A stretch of DNA of 64,000 bases from Saussurea involucrata (taxonomy: Eukaryota > Streptophyta > Magnoliopsida > Asterales > Asteraceae). Both the position numbers and the translations under genes were made by a program. The stretch is from contig CM066326.1 of the NCBI GenBank assembly GCA_033807775.1, forward strand, positions 86,094,873 to 86,158,872, read 5' to 3'. The notes under the pieces were generated by a model that worked only from the letters and a program-made list of their open reading frames with translations, did not search any database and was not told the origin of the DNA. Shown here piece by piece: positions 1 to 11,025 of the stretch (position 1 is its first letter; the number at the start of each line of letters is the position of its first letter).

Positions 1-77
1 ATGTTTGATACTATTTTCTTATATGCTAAAAATATTTGATAGAATGTTCTTCTTTTCTTTTTAGTTTTATTACTTTA

Positions 78-140
78 CTAGTTTTTGGTTCGTCCGTTGC
101 GCGACGATTAAATTTGTGTTTTAAGTTAATTATTTGATGT
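78..140 (-). mobile_element. Helitron-like 3' terminus
   Basis: On the minus strand the sequence ends in CTAG (78-81), followed by a host T, and just inside is a GC-rich hairpin (CGTCGCGC around 94-109). This is the terminal signature of plant Helitrons. The element would extend to the right. I could not find its 5' TC end, so the extent given covers only the terminus. Confidence 0.4.
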
Positions 141-622
141 TTAATAGTTGTTGAATAATTTTGTGACACATACAATAATTGATAAAAAGAAAACAAAAAT
201 TCCACAAATAGGGAATATTATCTTAAAGATAAAAATATGTCTATTAAGTTTGATACCTATTATAAATGTCGTTACTAAATGAATTTATCAAACGAATACA
301 CAATAATTGCATATTAATATTTTTGAAAAATGTTCGAACTCATAATCCAAAAGTCAGTTGATAAGTGATATTTTTTTTTCAAGTAATTAAATCTCTTATG
401 ATAATTCTAAGGGTGTTTCGTTGACAGAATGAAATTTGATAGAATTGTAATTCGTCGAAATAATTCGACTTTGAAGTAAAAATTGATATGAAATTGCAAA
501 AAAAAAAATCACGACAATTTAGTGATTATTTGTATCAAATCCCATACTAATTTCAACAAATTTCATACTAATCACGACACATAAATTCTTATATATTTAT
601 GATATTTAATAACATAATTAAA

Positions 623-1480
623 TCAAAAAATATTCAATATTGGGCTCATTCCGAAGCTATTGACAAAGCGACTACAATGGTATAATTTGTAAAAAATAGA
701 AATGTTTTTAATGCATTTTAGTTCATATACATTATTTATGCTTATATGATAAGAGTCTAAAATGAAAAATAAAACAATAAGGGATTAAAAGTAAACTACA
801 TACCTAATTATAAGGGTAGTAAATGTAACGTACAAATTAAAAAAAATTGAATTAAGGAGGAGTGAATGTGGGTTTGCTAATTGAACTTATAATGTAAAGT
901 GCGTCCAGATACATGTTTAGACGAAAAAATACTGAAGTCGGCTCACCAGAAAACGACACGTGGCATGCTAGTTACTCATTTATTATATGTATAGATTTTT
1001 GGGATTACTACACAGGATAGAGATTTTTTTGAATTTATTATAAGTATGGATATGTACGTATGTATCAAAAAATATTCAGTATTGGGCTTATTTCGAAGGT
1101 ATTGACGAAACGATTACAATGGTATAATTTGTAAAAAATAGAATGTTTTTTAATGCATTTTAGTTCATATACATTATTTATGTTTATATGATAAAAGTCT
1201 AAAATGAAAAATAAAAAAAATAATTGATTAAAAGTAACTACATAGGTAATTATAAGGGTAGTAAATGTAAAGTATAAATATTAAAAATTTAATTAATGAG
1301 AGATTTAAGGAGAAGTGAATGTGGGTGTGTTAATTGAACCTATAATGTAAAGGCGTCCAGATACATGTTTAGGCGGGAAAACAATAAAGGCGGCTCACCA
1401 GACGACGACACGTGTCAATGTAGTTACTTATTTATTATATGTATAGATTTGAATTTAAGTTTGTTGTATGGGATTACTCA
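623..1480. repeat. 442-bp direct tandem duplication
   Basis: The block starting TCAAAAAATATTCA at 623 recurs at 1065, and the two run in parallel for about 380-400 bp with scattered substitutions and small indels. Each copy holds a CACGTG or CACGTGT (G-box/ABRE-like) motif, at 957-962 in copy 1 and near 1410 in copy 2. A related AT-rich stretch occurs inverted near 20860-20960, so the block belongs to a dispersed repeat. No coding potential is seen. Confidence 0.8.
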
Positions 1481-1527
1481 TGATATTAACTCACACAGTC
1501 ACAGTCACATTCACATACACACACACA

Positions 1528-1662
1528 TATATATATAGGGGCTCCTTCTTTTGTTAACCAGTGCATATATGCACATCAGACAATTGTAATATGTGCATAT
1601 ATGCAATGCCCGATGTGCATATATGCACATCATGAAAAAATTAACAAAAGAAGGAGACCTTG

Positions 1663-1680
<18 letters not shown>
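1528..1680. mobile_element. Palindromic element flanked by (TA)n
   Basis: Arms 1542-1557 (CTCCTTCTTTTGTTAA) and 1641-1656 are perfect inverted repeats. The centre is rich in TGCATATATGCA palindromes. (TA)n tracts flank both sides, followed by (GA)n at 1681-1710. This resembles MITEs that target TA microsatellites, such as the Micron type. It contains no gene; short ORFs across it are repeat translation. Confidence 0.6.
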
Positions 1681-1713
<33 letters not shown>

Positions 1714-1766
1714 TGGGTGGCCGGGTGTATATATATATATATATATATATTGAGAGAGAGAGAGAT
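1665..1766. repeat. TA and GA microsatellites, duplicated
   Basis: A block of (TA)n, (GA)n and GATGGTGGGTGGCCGGGTG occurs twice in a row (1665-1727 and 1728-1780). This is compound microsatellite expansion. Confidence 0.8.
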
Positions 1767-1872
1767 GGTGGGTGGCCGGGTGGGTGGATGGGTCCTGTGA
1801 GAAATTAAGGTTTGCGTAAGAAACGTGAGAAATTGTTATCAATCGTTGGATGAAAAATTGTAACAAAACTTA

Positions 1873-2244
1873 GAGCATCTGCAACAGATTACCCAAAATT
1901 TCTTCAAAATGGAGAACCAAGAGTCAAAATCTCAAAAAAAAATACAATCATCTCCAACAAATTCCCCACTTTGAAGAAACAAACATTGATTATAATATTA
2001 AAATATTCTATTCATCTATTAAAATATTATTTCTCTCTCAAATATTTATTTTCAAAGATTTCTATTGGTGCTCTCATCTAGTAATCATTTTGGGGGTTAT
2101 CTCCATATTCGGAGAAAAACTCTTTCTCTCTCCTACTTTCTCCATTTTGGAGATAGTTTTTGGGAAATTGTTGGAGCAAAATTATGGCTCGAATTCCACA
2201 TATTCTCCATTTTCTACAAAATGAGGAAGCTGTTGGAGATGCTC
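1873..2244. mobile_element. Tourist-like MITE, GAGCATCT family, copy A
   Basis: The termini are GAGCATCTGCAACAG and its near complement CTGTTGGAGATGCTC, with a TTA target duplication at 1870-1872 and 2245-2247. The interior is AT-rich with no transposase. The TSD suggests PIF/Harbinger mobilisation. Related copies lie at 17607, 55888 and 57579. Confidence 0.8.
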
Positions 2245-2432
2245 TTACTCGATAAGTGTTTGGTGATGCCCATAAGAGTGAATTCCTTATTTTATATATC
2301 CCGACATGGTTTATGCAAACTCCATTATTCTTAAAGTTACATTAAAATCCTTATCGTTTTCATTTGTTTATACGCATCGTCTCTAAGCATAATTGCTATG
2401 AACCTTAGGAGGAGGTGGTTGGGTTTCGTTTT

Positions 2433-2765
2433 TTTTTAAGGCATAGCGGCATCGACCCTTTTGATCAACTACCACGAACACACGCACACACGCACGCACA
2501 CCTTCCCGGCGGTATCGGACCTTCCAACTGGAGCAGTCCCCTAGTCCGCCGCGACCGCAGCTCAGCTTACGCTTGGGCCTATTCCCAACCTTATTAGGAA
2601 GGGGCGACAGCCCAGTCTTCGACTGGACCACCTAAGGTCGGCCCAACCAAGGTTGGGCGGGTATCTCAGACATGCTTACCACGGGGTTCGAACCCTGGTA
2701 GTCAGGGATACCATCCACTGACCCCCCAAGGATGTTACCTTACCACTGGGCTACACATGCTTTGA
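2433..2765 (-). mobile_element. tRNA-derived SINE, family 1, copy 1
   Basis: Read on the minus strand, the head has pol III box A-like GTAGCCCAGTGG and box B-like GGTTCGAACCC, and the element ends in an A tract (the T run at 2433). A 17-bp target duplication, TGGTTGGGTTTCGTTTT, is at 2416-2432 and 2766-2782. A second copy is at 26781-27123. ORFs across it are not genes. Confidence 0.85.
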
Positions 2766-3033
2766 TGGTTGGGTTTCGTTTTGTTTTTACGTTTTATAAA
2801 ATGCTTAATTTGTGCAACAAAATTAACTATAAAAACATAAGAATTTACCAAAATACCCTCATGTGCAGGACGTATGGGCACTTAACGGAAAAAAGTTGAT
2901 CACTCTTAGAATTAGGAACAATCGGTATAAACAAATGGAAACGATGGAGTTGTTGGTATACTTCCAAAACTTATGGGCGATTTATGCAATTTACGAAAAG
3001 CCTTATGATCCAAAAAAGGGTAACTATCACTTA

Positions 3034-3306
3034 GGGACCGTTTATCAAATGTTTACCTGGGTAAGCGCTTATCAGTCAAATTTAACACTATCACTTACTT
3101 ATCGGGTCCGCCAAATCGGGTTCGTATGCAAGAATTTACCCGGTAAGCGTTAACCGTGGTAAGAGTCGTCGTCATCACTTACCGGGGTAAGACTCGGTCA
3201 TTTCATTCGCTCTTACCGGGTAAGATTTTTTGTCCTTGTCATCTCAATCCAACAGGTTACGTGACTTGGTAAGCGCTTACACAGGTAAGTATTTGATAAA
3301 CGACCC
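3034..3306. mobile_element. Tourist-like MITE rich in GGTAAG/CTTACC
   Basis: The terminal inverted repeats are GGGACCGTTTATCAAATG and its partner at 3288-3306, with a TTA duplication at 3031-3033 and 3307-3309. Internally it has many CTTACC/GGTAAG palindromes. The family recurs at 23396 and 59426. No coding is present. Confidence 0.8.
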
Positions 3307-4034
3307 TTAAACGAAGGTTGAACTATATCATAATTTAAAAAATTTTGTTTTAATTCATGTTTATTGTAACGGTCATTTTTTTCAATTAATATAACATACG
3401 TATAATTCTTTATATTTTATGTCTATTTTGACTGCTACTTGGAATTTTTTTTTACAGATAATAGTGGGCATGTCAAGTTAAATTATAGTTTCCGATTATT
3501 TGGGAAAATGTAGTTCCAAATCTAGGGGCGGACGAGAAAAAATTTCGTACGGTGGTACCAAAAAATAATTACAAAAAACACGGTTTTTATCGACGTGTTT
3601 TTATCTTTTTACCGGCGTTCAATATAGTTCGATGTGTTTTTAGCCTAATTCTACAATTTCGAGGGATTTTTGAAACTTTTTGCTTGATTTTGAGAGATTT
3701 TTAAGTTTCTTTACCGATTTCGAGAATTTTTTCCCTTTTTTGTTGATTTCAAGAGCTTTTTTCCATTTTTTGGTTGATTTCAAAAGTTCTTTTTGGTTTT
3801 TTGGTTGATTACGAGGTAGAGTTGCACCTTCTTGAAGTTTCCAAAATAATACGGTAACACCTTCCAAAACGATACAGTTGCACCTTAAACGTACCTAAAA
3901 ATTTTACCCTTCGCCAGAAAAATAATACGGTGACACGTGCCACCATAACCACCCACTTGGGTCCGCCCATGTATATACCAAATCAATGGTTACCATGTAT
4001 GTTTGAAAACTCGTTTATCGGATAAACTTGATAA
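3307..4034. other. Non-coding interval with a degenerate dispersed repeat
   Basis: No gene is recognised. From 3520 to 3965 lies a T-rich repeat with repeated TTGATTT-type units, ending in GGTGACACGTGCCACC and a GGTCCGCCC motif. A related block is at 15993-16165 (AGGGGCGGACC) and fragments occur near 15000 and 21982. It is probably an old non-autonomous element of unknown class. Confidence 0.4.
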
Positions 4035-4746
4035 GGCCATCCACATCGCATAGATAAAAGCCCTCAATGCCACATCAGTTTTTCTCCTCAAGCCCTAAAG
4101 ACCCCCAGCGCATAACTAAAAGCCCTCTTGCCACCTCATTTTTTTAATTCTTTTATTTATACATTTAATTATTTAACAAAATAAAAATATTTATATATTT
4201 TTTAATAAATAAAAATAAGATAAATAATAAAAATAAAAATTCATATCATTCATTAAAAATAAAAATTACAAAATACAAAACACTACCAATTATGAAATTT
4301 TTTAATTTGCTCTTTTCTCGCTAAAGTAACCCTCAAAACGTCTCCCGTAAGGTGAGCATGCGGGGTTATGAAAAACTCGAAGTCTTTATCAAATCGTTTT
4401 TCTCGTTCGTGTTCCAACTTTTCTCTTTCGAGGTCGAGTTTTTTCATTTCGTTTGAGAGAGTTTGAGAGATTTTGGTGTGGAAAAATAAGAGGTTTGGAT
4501 TAATATATATAGTGTGATTAAATTGGAAAAAAAATTAATTTTTTTTATAAATAGCCGTTGGAGTTTATTTAATTTCAAGATTTTAAAAAAAATAAAAAAC
4601 AATAAAATACACTCGGGTCCAGCAGGTTTTCAAGCCCGGATGGCCTAAGCCCGCCCCAAGCCCGCAGGACCCCCACCGTTGCCCGAGGGAGCCCTTGAAG
4701 CCCGAAGCCATGCCCGCAGCCGAGCCCGAAGGCGCTGCGGATGGCC
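4035..4746 (-). mobile_element. PIF/Harbinger deletion derivative with ORF1 remnant
   Basis: The terminal repeats GGCCATCCACATCGC and GCGCTGCGGATGGCC are flanked by TAA at 4032-4034 and 4747-4749. On the minus strand, about 4285-4460, a readable stretch carries a charged helix followed by the motif PHAHLTGDVLRVTLARKEQI. This matches the C-terminal region of the Myb/SANT-like ORF1 protein of plant PIF/Harbinger elements. The DDE transposase is absent. The right end holds a GC-rich AGCCCG-type repeat. It is therefore a 712-bp internally deleted, non-autonomous element that keeps part of ORF1. The ORF1 assignment rests on motif recall. Confidence 0.65.
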
Positions 4747-4987
4747 TAAGAATTAGAAAGAATTAAATTGTATAGAGTTGGTTTTAAAACTACTGATTAA
4801 TTCTTTAAAAATTAAAAATTAAAAAATTAACAAAAAAGACATGACATGTGACAAGTCACTACTTAAATCTTGCATTGATACGAAAAACATCTAATGTTTT
4901 ATACCGAAAACGGTGTACAATATCAGTTAAAATACATGTTTTAAAACACTGTTATGATCAATTTCGACCATATTTTAACAGAAACTG

Positions 4988-6402
4988 CTAAAAGTAACCG
5001 ATCTTCGGATGCTTCAGTATTTCCCCATAAATTGTAGTCAAAGTTCTAAAACCACGACTGTTGCAACAAAAACACACAAAATCAGATAAGTTGAATTCAT
5101 GAGTAAAAACAAGTGTTCACGTTTCTATTTTAGTTTATCGTAAAATAAGTGTCCAGTTTTGAAAAATAAGTAATCAGAGGTTAAAAGTGTCATATAATTC
5201 ATTAAAAGAATAACAATTACACTTTTCAAAAACTGTATGCCTTTTTCATTGTGAACATTTATTTGTAACAATCAACAATGTGACGATAAATGTAATTTAA
5301 GAGACCAGAGGGACTTACAATCTGAATCGGTTGTGATCCAGTTCCCCGATCTCAAGGTCACAAGGCTCGAATTGCCATCGGGATTAGAATGAATTTCAAT
5401 ATTAACGTTTTGGTCATTCCGATTCGTAGAAGAAATCGACAATGCAGAAGAGAATGTCGTACAACTCTCTAATTCCCATCTAAAACTAATCTTTGGAGAC
5501 TCGTCGGTCATTTGATCGACATCCTTTATAGATTTAAGTGTCGTTCTGTTCCTAAACTGCGACACCTGCAAAAAAACGACATATTTAAATTTCCTTTTTA
5601 ATTTTCTTGAATCCAAAAAACAGAAAGTCAGACTCGAACCCGAAAATTTCTAGATAAATAACTGGAAAGCTCACCAAACTAACCCTGACGGGTCGCTTAA
5701 CTGGTAAGACCTCGAGTTTGTTTCTCAGAGGTCACCAGTTCAAATCCCATCAGGGCTACTATAATGTTTGTCTGGCTGTTAACTTCATCAGGACCTCATG
5801 AAACCAGTTGTAGTGCAAAATTGGTTTAGATACCAAAAGTTACAAAAACATACGTTTTCCGCATTATGGTTTTTTGAAAATCGTGAGCGTGTTATTAGCG
5901 TTTGAAGCAAAACAAAACTGAAAACCGTACCGACCTAACCCTAAGGGGTCACTCAATTGGTAAAACCTTGAGTTTGTCTTTCAGAGGTCACCAGTTCAAG
6001 TCCCATCAAGGCCACTGGAATATTTAGCTGACTGTTAACTTTAGGGTCCAATGAAATCAGTCGTGGTACATATAAGTTGGCCCGGATACCGACAGTTAAA
6101 TAAACAGTGTTGTTGTATACATGAACACAAACCTTTCGAGCAATGTATTTCCCACCCTTCTCAGATTTTGCAGCAGCAGCCAACCTCAACAACTCGATCA
6201 TTCTAGCAACGGTTTTCGTTCTATCTCCTTTTTCTTTCCTCACATCGGGACTCGGGTTCGAGCTTGGGAATCGCGGTGTGGTTGGTTCGTTGACGGGCAA
6301 AACCTTGTTTCCGACCCGAACCACGAGATCATCTTTCTTTTGAGTCTTTAGCCCTCGAGCGATGTCTTCTTTCTTCGTCTTCATTAAACTCATGAACCAC
6401 AC
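4988..6402 (-). CDS. Conserved plant protein of unknown function, three exons
   Basis: My model has three exons: exon 1 6402-6133, exon 2 5565-5319, exon 3 5058-4988. The introns start GTTTGT and GTAAGT and end TGCAG and AACAG, and all phases agree (0, then 1). This gives about 195 residues from the first ATG; in-frame ATGs at 6393 and 6384 are equally plausible starts. Exon 1 encodes a Lys-rich N-terminus, then DLVVRVGNKVLPVNEPTTPR and a helix MIELLRLAAAAKSEKGGKY. Exon 2 encodes FRNRTTLKSIKDVD and a Ser-rich stretch ending GNWITTDSD. Exon 3 begins FVVLEL. No signal peptide or membrane segment is visible. I recognise the style of a conserved plant family but cannot name it. Intron 1 holds two SINE copies. 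The exon 3 tail after FVVLEL may be an extension relative to relatives. Confidence 0.65.
5683..5849 (+). mobile_element. tRNA-derived SINE, family 2, copy 1
   Basis: It has a tRNA-like head with box A-like TCGCTTAACTGG and box B-like AGTTCAAATCCC, then a tail shared with the copy at 5937. It lies antisense in intron 1 of the 4988-6402 gene. I did not find a clear target duplication. Confidence 0.55.
5937..6104 (+). mobile_element. tRNA-derived SINE, family 2, copy 2
   Basis: It has the same head (TCACTCAATTGG, AGTTCAAGTCCC) and the same tail as the copy at 5683, in the same orientation and the same intron, about 250 bp apart. Confidence 0.55.
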
Positions 6403-6638
6403 GTAATCTAACTGGATTTAGGGTGGCGGAGGTAGCGACGGTGGTGGTGGTGGAAGGTGGTGGTGGTGGTGGTTTATATGACACCTTGAAGAGCAATTGT
6501 AGGATCTGTTCATGTGTGTTTTGGCTTTAATAAAGAAGTAAGAACATGGAGCCCTCAATGACTTTCATTAGAATATAGCTAGAGATAAGTTTTATCTTAT
6601 TATAAAGACAAATTATTCTAAAATATATAAACGATTTA

Positions 6639-6923
6639 GGGCCTGTTTGTTTACCTCTTAATGGTTCCGTTAAGAGGCAACCTCTGAATCGCTAAGAGGT
6701 AAATTTTGTTTGGCAAAAAAAAATGTTTGCCTCTTAATGGTTCTAAAACCCTCTGAATGATTTAGCATCCTGGGTCTCCCTTAACCATTCAGCACCCTGA
6801 TTTCATTCTAAACAATTACCAAACAACCATATTTCATTTTGCACTATATCATAAAAGCTACTTAATCATTCTAACCACTTAATCATTCTGCACTAAATCA
6901 TTCAGCAACCGCCAAACAGCCCC
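6639..6923. mobile_element. Tourist-like MITE, GGGGCTGTTTG family, copy 1
   Basis: The ends are GGGCCTGTTTGTTTACC and GCCAAACAGCCCC, with TTA duplicated at 6636-6638 and 6924-6926. It is a close relative of the copy at 10754-11022. No ORF is present. Confidence 0.85.
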
Positions 6924-7254
6924 TTAGTATTTATATTTATATGGTAAATAGATGTATGCAACTAAAATGTTAAAAAAAAGGTGATCAAAACCTGTAAAAA
7001 TATATATATTTAACTTAAATATTTACAAAATCAATTCATATTATTAAAATATTTAATATTATTTTCTACATTAAAAATATAATTTCAATGATTTTTATTA
7101 ATGAGAATAATAAAAAAATATCATTTATGGAATAAAATTCTGAATTTTTTTATTGGAGCAAAACAGTCTACAGTTTGTAAAAAATAGTTTACAATTATGT
7201 TTTTATAAATATTAAAATAATAAAAAACAGTCTACAATTTGTTCATAATATTTT

Positions 7255-7348
7255 TTTTGAAGGGGTATTCTAGGTTATGCCTAGACTAATAATTTGACAA
7301 ATTATGACCGCAAGACATCAACCTTAATTAAACTGAGTGGCCACAATG
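7255..7348 (-). mobile_element. Short SINE-like insertion
   Basis: A 14-bp target duplication, GTTCATAATATTTT, lies at 7241-7254 and 7349-7362. The 94-bp insert ends in an A tract on the minus strand and starts with a box A-like GTGGCCACTCAG. It may be a truncated SINE. Confidence 0.6.
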
Positions 7349-7362
7349 GTTCATAATATTTT

Positions 7363-8214
7363 GTTTTAAGACCAAAGATCTTACGTTAGAAAGCACCTGA
7401 ATTAGATTTTTAAAGAGGTATGGAATTACTTGGGTATCGTTTGTTTTTTAAAAAGTGTTGAAGTCTAATTCTGATTTTTCTTCTGATTGTTAAGAGGTGG
7501 TGTTGAAGCCTGAAATCTGAACAAGTAAGGCCGTTTGTTTTTGTCAAATTGACAAACGTTTGAACAAATGTCTAAATATGTATAAATGTCTATTTTATCC
7601 CTCAAAAATTCGACTTAAATATGTCAATGAAGTGAGCATTGATGATCAAATGACGTAACGAAAAAAAGAATAAAAAAAAGATGCTGACAGATTTACGAAA
7701 CCGTGGAGTTGTAATCATGTCACACACACCGAATCCCCGATTTAAACGATTCAAGATGTTCCGGAAAACCAACGCATTGATCTACAATCTTCATGTTTTG
7801 CGTTTTTTGCAAATTCGGGATGCATCTAGGCTAAAACCGACATTGAAATCGAAAGAATGGTGTTGGACGAAAATAATAGGTAATTAAGTGGCTAGGTTAT
7901 CACTTAATTTATAGAGAACATTAAGGGTTAAGAGGCTTAGAAAAAGAAAAAAAAAACGGTATGAATTGTCTTATGTCTGAACGAACCAGACATTAGTGGC
8001 AAATAAGAGTTTTTTTTAAACTACTATACACTAAAATGTCAAAACTTTTCCTAACTTTCTTTCAGCTTCCTGAAACCGAGTTAACATCATTCGTGACTTT
8101 TGAATACAAGTCTCTTAAGACGCTCAAGACCGCCATTGGTAACGTATCTGAAATCCCGATATTGATACCAATTCGATCGATCGATTTCTACTGATCTAAT
8201 ATGCAATTTTCAAA

Positions 8215-8218
<4 letters not shown>
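7363..8218. other. Non-coding interval
   Basis: It contains remnants of a repeat (GTTAAGAGGTGGTG near 7490, CTTCAG-type motifs) also seen inverted near 13930-14420, probably a MITE family. The 68-residue ORF at 7681-7887 has no recognisable motif and no exon support. No gene is seen. Confidence 0.4.
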
Positions 8219-8262
<44 letters not shown>

Positions 8263-8490
8263 CAAATCAAATACAAACCATGTATTTTGTGCATCCCTTA
8301 CAAACCACAATCTGTATATGTGCAGACTGCTTCTGCATATATGCATTGTCTCATATGAATGTATGTCCATTATATGTATATTCTTGCACGTATTCATATG
8401 CATATATGCAGAACCAATCTGCACATATGCAAACTGTGGTTTGTAAGGGGTGCAACAAATGCAAGAATTGCATTTTACGGAGCATATATA
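8219..8490. mobile_element. Palindromic element flanked by (TA)n
   Basis: The arms at 8290-8325 and 8419-8454 are inverted repeats with about four mismatches in 36, with TGCATATATGCA-type motifs between them. A (TA)n run of about 38 bp borders the left side, and TATATATA with GAGAGAGA borders the right. Confidence 0.6.
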
Positions 8491-8901
8491 TAGAGAGAGA
8501 CCCACTATTTTGTAAACTTTTTTTCATGTAAACTTTGGATTTCATATGTTTCTTGATGAAATTGTTTCATGAAATTACTTATTTTGATGAAATTGTTTCA
8601 TATCATTCATTTCTTGAAGAAATTGTTTCATATATTTGTGTTTTTTATGTAGTTTCATGTATTTTTTTCATTCCTATGAAATCGTTTCATATATTTTCTC
8701 ACTTTGATGAAACTTTGTCGTTTTTACATAAAAAACACAAATATATGAAACAATTTCATCAAGAAATGAATGATATGAAACACTTTCATCAAAATAAACA
8801 ATTTCATCAAAATAAACAATTTCATGAAACAATTTTACCAAGAAAACCTATGAAATCCAAAGTTTACACACATTTAGAGGTTTACAATTTATTATTCCTC
8901 A

Positions 8902-8945
<44 letters not shown>
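8484..8945. mobile_element. Long hairpin element between TA/GA tracts
   Basis: An imperfect palindrome: the left arm near 8526-8575 (GTAAACTTTGGATTTCATA) pairs with the right arm near 8824-8870. The interior is made of ATGAAATTGTTTCAT palindromic units. It is bounded by TATATATAGAGAGAG and CTCTCTCTATATATA. The 185-residue ORF across it is translation of the repeat, not a gene. Confidence 0.6.
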
Positions 8946-9348
8946 ATATTGGTCAAACGAACAACACAAAGGAGATCTAGCTGTGCTGTCTGCGTGTGTG
9001 GGGTGGGTGATGCCAAGGATCAAGATTCCTCTGCGGATGGATTCTCGCACTTTTTATTAAAATGTCACTTTTTACTCAATTATTATCGTTAAAATTAGAT
9101 ATTTAATCGCATTGGATCATGTGAGAAGTGTCACTTTCAGAGAAAAATGTAAATATTTTTAAATTGTTGATTACTTTTAATAAAATACCCTCACATGAAT
9201 TACGGCTTAAAAAAAATTGATCCGGTGCAACTCAACTTTTAATCAAAAAACCTCAACTTCTCACACGACTTTCGTCTGTATATATATGAAAGACACGTTT
9301 AAGGGTCTATAGCAAAACTTTACAACCAAATAAAGGACTCAGTTACCT
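8946..9348. other. Non-coding interval
   Basis: AT-rich sequence between a hairpin element and a SINE. It includes TGTCACTTTT-type short repeats. No gene, RNA or intact element is recognised. Confidence 0.35.
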
Positions 9349-9543
9349 ATGGCGTGTAGCTCAGTTGGCAAATGAGCGGGACGACTTGTCCAAATATCTA
9401 ACAGGTCCTGGGTTCGAGCCCAGCCCCCCCGCTAGCCTCAACCGCTGAGTGAGCCTCAAAATGCCCCCTCATACGGATGCCCGAGTAGGCAGGGTCAGGT
9501 GTAAAGGGTTGCCGGTTATCATCCTTTTTGTTCAAAAAATAAG
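9349..9543 (+). mobile_element. tRNA-derived SINE, family 3
   Basis: The head GCGTGTAGCTCAGTTGG (box A) and GGTTCGAGCCC (box B) is tRNA-like. The element runs about 195 bp to an A-rich end. The target duplication GGACTCAGTTACCT is at 9335-9348 and 9544-9557. It is not a functional tRNA, because the acceptor stem does not close and it is transposition-flanked. Confidence 0.85.
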
Positions 9544-9557
9544 GGACTCAGTTACCT

Positions 9558-10139
9558 GTATAACGGGTTACACTTGACATGTCATTAATGTGAACTTTTG
9601 TTGATATGAATCTACAGGTGATGGTCAAGTCAAGAGGGACAACCAGGCAAGGCAACAGTGTGGGAAATGTGTGTGATTGTTTTAATTGCAAGACAATCAT
9701 GGGCAGTTATGGTCTTTGTAATTAATTAATAACTAAATTAATTTTGGTCCTTGTGGTTTACTAATAATTTTGATTTGCATCCCTAAGATTTAAAAATTGC
9801 AATTTTCGTCCTGATGGTTTACAATTTATTACTATTTGCATTGCTGGACTAATTCCTCCCTTTTAAGTAAAGGGGATGAAAGCATTAAATAGTTGTAAAT
9901 CATAGGAACCAAAACAACAATAAACTATAAACCATAACAACAAAAGCAAAATTTCTAAACCACGAGAACGGAAAACATTATTTACTTTTAATTAATATTA
10001 ACTTTTTTAAGTACCTTTTTAAATGAATATATTTGAAATGAATCATAAACTTATCGTTATTCACTCTCTCATTGAACACCCGTTGAAATGATTTTTACTA
10101 TAGACGTTTACAAAGTTATCGCATTTATCAGTACCTTAA
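9558..10139. other. Non-coding interval
   Basis: This stretch has a run of GGTCCTTGTGGTTTA-type phrases (9745-9850) and their complements near 9900-9960, giving a weak inverted structure typical of a decayed non-autonomous element. No coding exons are recognised. Confidence 0.35.
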
Positions 10140-10495
10140 GGGTGCGTTTGGTACGCAGACAGAATAGGACAGGACAAGGTGAGACAGAACAGGACAGGAC
10201 AGCTGTTCCACGTTTGGTAAGACAAAACTGGATAGAACAGAACAAATAACATTGACCAATTTACCCTTGCTAAATTTAAAGAATGAATAAAATATGAAAT
10301 AGAAGGTTTATTTGATGTTTTAGAAGAGAATTAGATTTTATTTTAAGGTTATATTGGTAAAACATAAGTCTGTTCCACCTTGTTCAAGGGGTGGGCCGTG
10401 GGGGTGGAACAGGCTTGTTCCACATAAAGGTCCTGCCAAACGTGGGACAGTAGACCCTGTTCTGATCTGTCATGTCCAGTGTACCAAACGCACCC
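10140..10495. mobile_element. Tourist-like MITE, GGGTGCGTTTGG family, copy 1
   Basis: The ends are GGGTGCGTTTGGTACGCAGA and GTACCAAACGCACCC, with TAA at 10137-10139 and 10496-10498. The interior is rich in GGACAGGAC/CTGTCC. Relatives lie at 11709, about 15537 and partly at 13575. Confidence 0.85.
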
Positions 10496-10629
10496 TAAAT
10501 ATCACACGAAAGGATAGTTGATAACACCGTAAGTGAATCATACAATATTTAAATTTCTGTCAAGCATCTCGTAATACCTTTTCAAAAAAAGTATAGCAAC
10601 GCTTGACTGGAAAATATACATCTAAACCA

Positions 10630-10753
10630 CAAGGTTGGTAGCGTGATAGATAAAGACAATAGAATGATTAAATCAACCTGAGTTCAAATCCTGCCATCTA
10701 AATTTCGTTTATGGCCACTGAAAGATTTACCTCACGGCGTTGGACAAAGCTTA
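10630..10753 (+). mobile_element. SINE-like tRNA-related fragment
   Basis: AGGTTGGTAGCGTGATAG (box A-like) and GAGTTCAAATCC (box B-like) are spaced as in tRNA-derived SINEs. No clear target duplication was found, and the 3' side is cut by the MITE at 10754. Confidence 0.4.
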
Positions 10754-11022
10754 GGGGCTGTTTGTTTACCTCTTAATAGTTCCATTAAGAGGCAACCTCT
10801 GAATCGTTCAGAGGTGAATCTTGTTTGGCAAAAAAAAAAGTTTGCCTCTTAATGGTTCCAAAATCATCTAATGATTTAGCATCTTGGGCCACCCTTAACC
10901 ATTCAGCACCTTGATTTCATTCTAAACAAATACCAAACAACCATATTTCATTTTGCACTATATCATAAAAGCCTTTTAACCATTCTGACCACTTAATCAT
11001 TCAGCAACTGCCAAACAGCCCC
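10754..11022. mobile_element. Tourist-like MITE, GGGGCTGTTTG family, copy 2
   Basis: The ends are GGGGCTGTTTGTTTACC and GCCAAACAGCCCC, with TTA at 10751-10753 and 11023-11025. It is very similar to 6639-6923 except for small deletions. Confidence 0.85.
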
Positions 11023-11025
11023 TTA

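Noticed and set aside
3640..3867. 75-codon Lys/Ser-rich minus ORF
   Set aside because: It is translation of a repeated T-rich motif within a dispersed repeat.
8535..9092. 185-codon ORF
   Set aside because: It runs through a palindromic element made of ATGAAA/TTTCAT units and a TA microsatellite.
9356..9435. Possible tRNA gene
   Set aside because: Box A and B are present, but the acceptor stem does not close and the unit is flanked by a target duplication, so it is a SINE head.
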